A DNA stretch of 55,446 nucleotides from Roseibium sp. TrichSKD4 (GTDB lineage: Bacteria; Pseudomonadota; Alphaproteobacteria; Rhizobiales; Stappiaceae). Below, in pieces: positions 53,132 through 55,446 of this stretch (its first letter is position 1; each line of letters begins with the position of its first letter). The position numbers were made by a program, and so were the translations under genes. The notes below the pieces were generated by a model that was not told the DNA's origin, did not search any database, and was given only the letters and a program-made list of their open reading frames with translations. The stretch is from the NCBI RefSeq assembly GCF_000148725.1, contig NZ_GL476320.1:758971-814416 (forward strand), written 5' to 3'.

Positions 53132-54625
53132 ATGACCAGCCCTCAAAAGCCGACGCTCGATAAAGACCTCAAGAAACTTAGCCAGCTAGAAGATGCGACT
53201 GCGGGCCTCGGGCGCCGACTTGCCGCTCCTGGCATCGCGTTTCTTTTCGTTGTTGTGTGTGCGGTGGTTGCTGGGTCTTTGATGTACGACGCTGCGGGTG
53301 GAGTTGTCATCATCGCAGCTGCTGCCATCGGCGCTTATATGGCGCTCAACATTGGCGCGAATGATGTAGCCAACAATGTCGGCCCTGCGGTTGGATCCCG
53401 CGCAATGACCCTTGTAACAGCGCTGATCATCGCGGCGGTGTTTGAAAGTGCAGGGGCGTTGATTGCAGGTGGTGATGTTGTTGGGACGATTTCAAAGGGG
53501 ATCATTGACCCTGCATCCGTCTCCAGCCCGTCTGTGTTTATGTCTGCCATGATGGCAGCGCTTGTGGCCTCTGCGCTCTGGATCAATCTGGCGACTTGGA
53601 TTGGGGCTCCTGTATCCACCACGCATTCGATTGTTGGTGGGGTGATGGGAGCGGGCATTGCGGCTGCTGGCTTTTCTGCGGTGAATTGGGTCACCATGAG
53701 CAGCATTGCAGCCAGCTGGGTTATTTCGCCGGTTCTGGGCGGTGTAATTGCTGCGCTGTTTCTCGCCTTCATCAAGACGTTCATTATTTATCAGGATGAC
53801 AAGATTGCAGCCGCGCGCCGGTGGGTCCCGGTCCTGATTGCCATTATGGCAGGCGCATTTGCAGCCTATCTGGCCATGAAAGGCCTGAAAAAGCTCATCA
53901 AGGTTGATCTTCTGCTGGCTGTTTCCATCGGTTTTGGCGTGGCTATTTCTGCTTGGGTGATCACCCGTCCGCTGATTGCCAAACAGTCAGAAGGGCTGGA
54001 AAACAGAAACCAATCCTTGCGGAAATTGTTCGGTATTCCGCTGATTTGTTCTGCTGCGCTTTTGTCGTTCGCACACGGTGCCAATGATGTGGCCAATGCG
54101 GTGGGTCCGTTGGCGGCGATTGTGCACACCGCGGGGATTGGTGAGGTTGCTGCCAAGGTTACCATTCCGCTTTGGGTGATGGCCGTCGGCGCACTTGGCA
54201 TTTCCTTCGGTTTGTTGTTGTTTGGGCCGAAGCTGATCAACATGGTCGGCCAGCAAATCACCAAGCTGAACCCAATGCGCGCTTACTGCGTTGCGTTGTC
54301 AGCCGCCATAACCGTGATCATTGCATCCGCACTCGGGCTTCCGGTGTCGTCAACCCACATTGCGGTGGGGGCTGTGTTCGGGGTGGGGTTCTTCCGCGAG
54401 TGGTATACGGAAAACTCCAAACGGCGTTTGGCCTATATCGAAAAGCACACAGGCGCTCAGGAGTACAAAAGACGTCCTCGTGAAGACCGGGTCGATCAAG
54501 CGCGCCGCAAACTCGTCCGGCGCTCGCATTTCATGACGATTGTTGCAGCCTGGGTGATCACTGTTCCCGCGGCAGCCATCCTGTCCGCCGGGATTTATCA
54601 CATCTTGGTGCGGTTTATTGCTTGA
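53132..54625 (+). CDS. Pit-family inorganic phosphate transporter, second copy
   Basis: This 497-residue paralogue of the preceding transporter has the same repeat signatures (GANDVANNVGPAVGSRAMTL and AHGANDVANAVGPLAAI) and the same C-terminal Arg-rich loop (RRPREDRVDQARRKLVRRSH). It has about 11 helices. Two copies in a row suggest different affinities or substrates (phosphate and perhaps sulfate), or differing regulation, but this is inference. The ATG at 53132 has no clear ribosome site. The 219-base gap upstream shows no terminator I can identify. Confidence 0.87.
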   Translation: MTSPQKPTLDKDLKKLSQLEDATAGLGRRLAAPGIAFLFVVVCAVVAGSLMYDAAGGVVIIAAAAIGAYMALNIGANDVANNVGPAVGSRAMTLVTALIIAAVFESAGALIAGGDVVGTISKGIIDPASVSSPSVFMSAMMAALVASALWINLATWIGAPVSTTHSIVGGVMGAGIAAAGFSAVNWVTMSSIAASWVISPVLGGVIAALFLAFIKTFIIYQDDKIAAARRWVPVLIAIMAGAFAAYLAMKGLKKLIKVDLLLAVSIGFGVAISAWVITRPLIAKQSEGLENRNQSLRKLFGIPLICSAALLSFAHGANDVANAVGPLAAIVHTAGIGEVAAKVTIPLWVMAVGALGISFGLLLFGPKLINMVGQQITKLNPMRAYCVALSAAITVIIASALGLPVSSTHIAVGAVFGVGFFREWYTENSKRRLAYIEKHTGAQEYKRRPREDRVDQARRKLVRRSHFMTIVAAWVITVPAAAILSAGIYHILVRFIA

Positions 54626-54626
54626 T

Positions 54627-54655
54627 GAAAACGGGCGCTTTTGCGCCCGTTCTCC
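54627..54655. terminator. Bidirectional terminator between the Pit gene and tupA
   Basis: ACGGGCGC (54631-54638) pairs perfectly with GCGCCCGT (54643-54650) around a TTTT loop. Four T follow on the minus strand and TCTCC on the plus strand. It lies between the two convergent stops and best serves tupA. Confidence 0.8.
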
Positions 54656-54666
54656 TAGTCCTGGTT

Positions 54667-55446
54667 TCAGTTCGAAACTGAGTTTTGAGCGTTCGGAAAG
54701 AACAGTTGCTTGTCCGCAACTTTGAACTCGGCGATGGCTTTTTGACCCTCTGGACCGGTCAACCAGTCAATGAACTGCTGTCCGGAGATAGCTTTCACAG
54801 AGAGGTGTTTTTCCGGGTTCACCAGAATGACGCCATACTGGTTGAACAAGCGATCATCGCCTTCGGTCAAAACCTCAAGATCGCCCTTGTTTTCAAACGC
54901 GAGCCATGTTGCGCGATCGGACATGGTGTAGGCATTCATGCCGGACGCAGCATTGAGCGTTGCGCCCATGCCTGAGCCCGTTTCCCGGTACCAGCTGCCT
55001 GAAGCTTGTGCAGCATCGACACCGGCTTGCGTCCAGAGTGCCTTCTCCTTCTTGTGGGTACCGCTGTCATCACCGCGTGAGGCGAAGACAGAACTGCTCT
55101 CTGCAATTTTCTTCAAGGCTTCTGGAGCATCTTTGAGACCACGGATGCCTGCCGGATCGTCTTTGGGGCCTAGAATAACAAAGTCATTGTACATGACGTC
55201 AAAGCGCTCTACGCCATAGCCGTCTGCCACGAATTTTTCCTCAGCAGGTTTGGCGTGAACCAAAAGGACATCGCCGTCGCCATTTGCTGCATTTTTCAGG
55301 GCCTGACCTGTGCCAACAGCAACCACGCGGACATCAATTCCGGTTTTTTCTTCAAAGGCCGGCAGGATCGCGTCGAGCAGTCCTGAGTTCTGGGTGGATG
55401 TGGTGGACTGGATAATAATGAAGTCTTGCGCAAAAGCGGGCAGGGC
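54667..55446 (-). CDS. tupA: Tungstate-binding periplasmic protein TupA (partial)
   Basis: The frame continues to the right edge of the window without its start. 260 codons including the stop are visible. The first residues read ALPAFAQDFIIIQSTTST, the end of a signal peptide followed by the ligand-binding pattern of TupA. VVAVGTGQALKNAANGDGDV, DVLLVHAKPAEEKF and FASRGDDSGTHKKE are strong family features. The protein binds tungstate (or molybdate) for an ABC importer whose membrane and ATPase genes would lie beyond the edge. It ends at the shared terminator. Confidence 0.92.
   Translation of the reverse strand, partial: ALPAFAQDFIIIQSTTSTQNSGLLDAILPAFEEKTGIDVRVVAVGTGQALKNAANGDGDVLLVHAKPAEEKFVADGYGVERFDVMYNDFVILGPKDDPAGIRGLKDAPEALKKIAESSSVFASRGDDSGTHKKEKALWTQAGVDAAQASGSWYRETGSGMGATLNAASGMNAYTMSDRATWLAFENKGDLEVLTEGDDRLFNQYGVILVNPEKHLSVKAISGQQFIDWLTGPEGQKAIAEFKVADKQLFFPNAQNSVSN

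Noticed and set aside
1-55446. CRISPR array
   Set aside because: No series of short direct repeats with regular spacers and no cas gene was seen.

Overview
The window reads as a stretch of chromosome from an alphaproteobacterium of the order Hyphomicrobiales (Rhizobiales). A Stappiaceae (Roseibium/Labrenzia-like) source is my inference. It rests on the aspS gene beginning with the alphaproteobacterial MHxYRSH form, the rnd/aspS neighbourhood, the aminotransferase-hom-glpX-recJ order, a class I PHA synthase, and moderate-to-high GC with two AT-rich patches. I see no rRNA, tRNA, CRISPR array or prophage. The one clear mobile element is an IS630-family insertion sequence.

Layout. Positions 1-8700 hold the 5' tip of rnd, an orphan ParA ATPase, lrgA-lrgB, aspS, an ABC exporter, a membrane diguanylate cyclase, a small hypothetical gene that may be broken, and an exported protein. 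Positions 8800-14600 hold a PfkB kinase, an EAL protein, a ureide pair (bicupin aminohydrolase and ureidoglycolate lyase), two small tandem genes (one DUF465/YdcH) and an OxyR-like LysR regulator. Positions 14600-18900 form a redox block on the minus strand: msrB-msrA, a thioredoxin-fold protein, and a tightly coupled operon of selO, a glutaredoxin-GNAT fusion and an AhpD-like gene. Positions 19200-23000 hold a diguanylate cyclase preceded by a possible small membrane protein, a CoA-binding protein, an enoyl-CoA hydratase and a thioesterase.

Positions 23000-29100 are the most disturbed part. A PHB-depolymerase-like gene is frameshifted. An AT-rich orphan gene encodes a Schlafen/AlbA_2 ATP-binding protein. 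rplM-rpsI follows with a clear promoter and leader hairpin. The IS630 copy then interrupts the 3' end of a protein gene of unknown function, whose original C-terminus can be reconstructed across the insertion. Positions 29400-33600 are two tandem, overlapping acyltransferase/SGNH paralogues. Positions 33600-38500 hold a MerR regulator with a SoxR-box-like divergent promoter and an MFS pump, a divergent guanine deaminase/ureohydrolase pair, and a membrane protein of unknown function. Positions 38700-49500 hold a PAS-GAF-GGDEF-EAL protein, phaC, a lipoprotein, and the aminotransferase, hom, glpX and recJ series. The window ends with a nitrilase-family hydrolase, a Nudix protein, two tandem Pit-type transporters and the tungstate-binding protein TupA, which is cut by the right edge.

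Themes that link genes: cyclic-di-GMP turnover (four GGDEF/EAL proteins), thiol and methionine repair, and purine/ureide catabolism (guanine deaminase, ureidoglycine and ureidoglycolate steps). The best candidate for a little-described system is the selO operon. It places a protein AMPylase in the same overlapping transcript as a glutaredoxin-like fusion and an AhpD-like protein, beside Msr enzymes and an OxyR-like regulator that lacks the usual peroxide-sensing cysteine.
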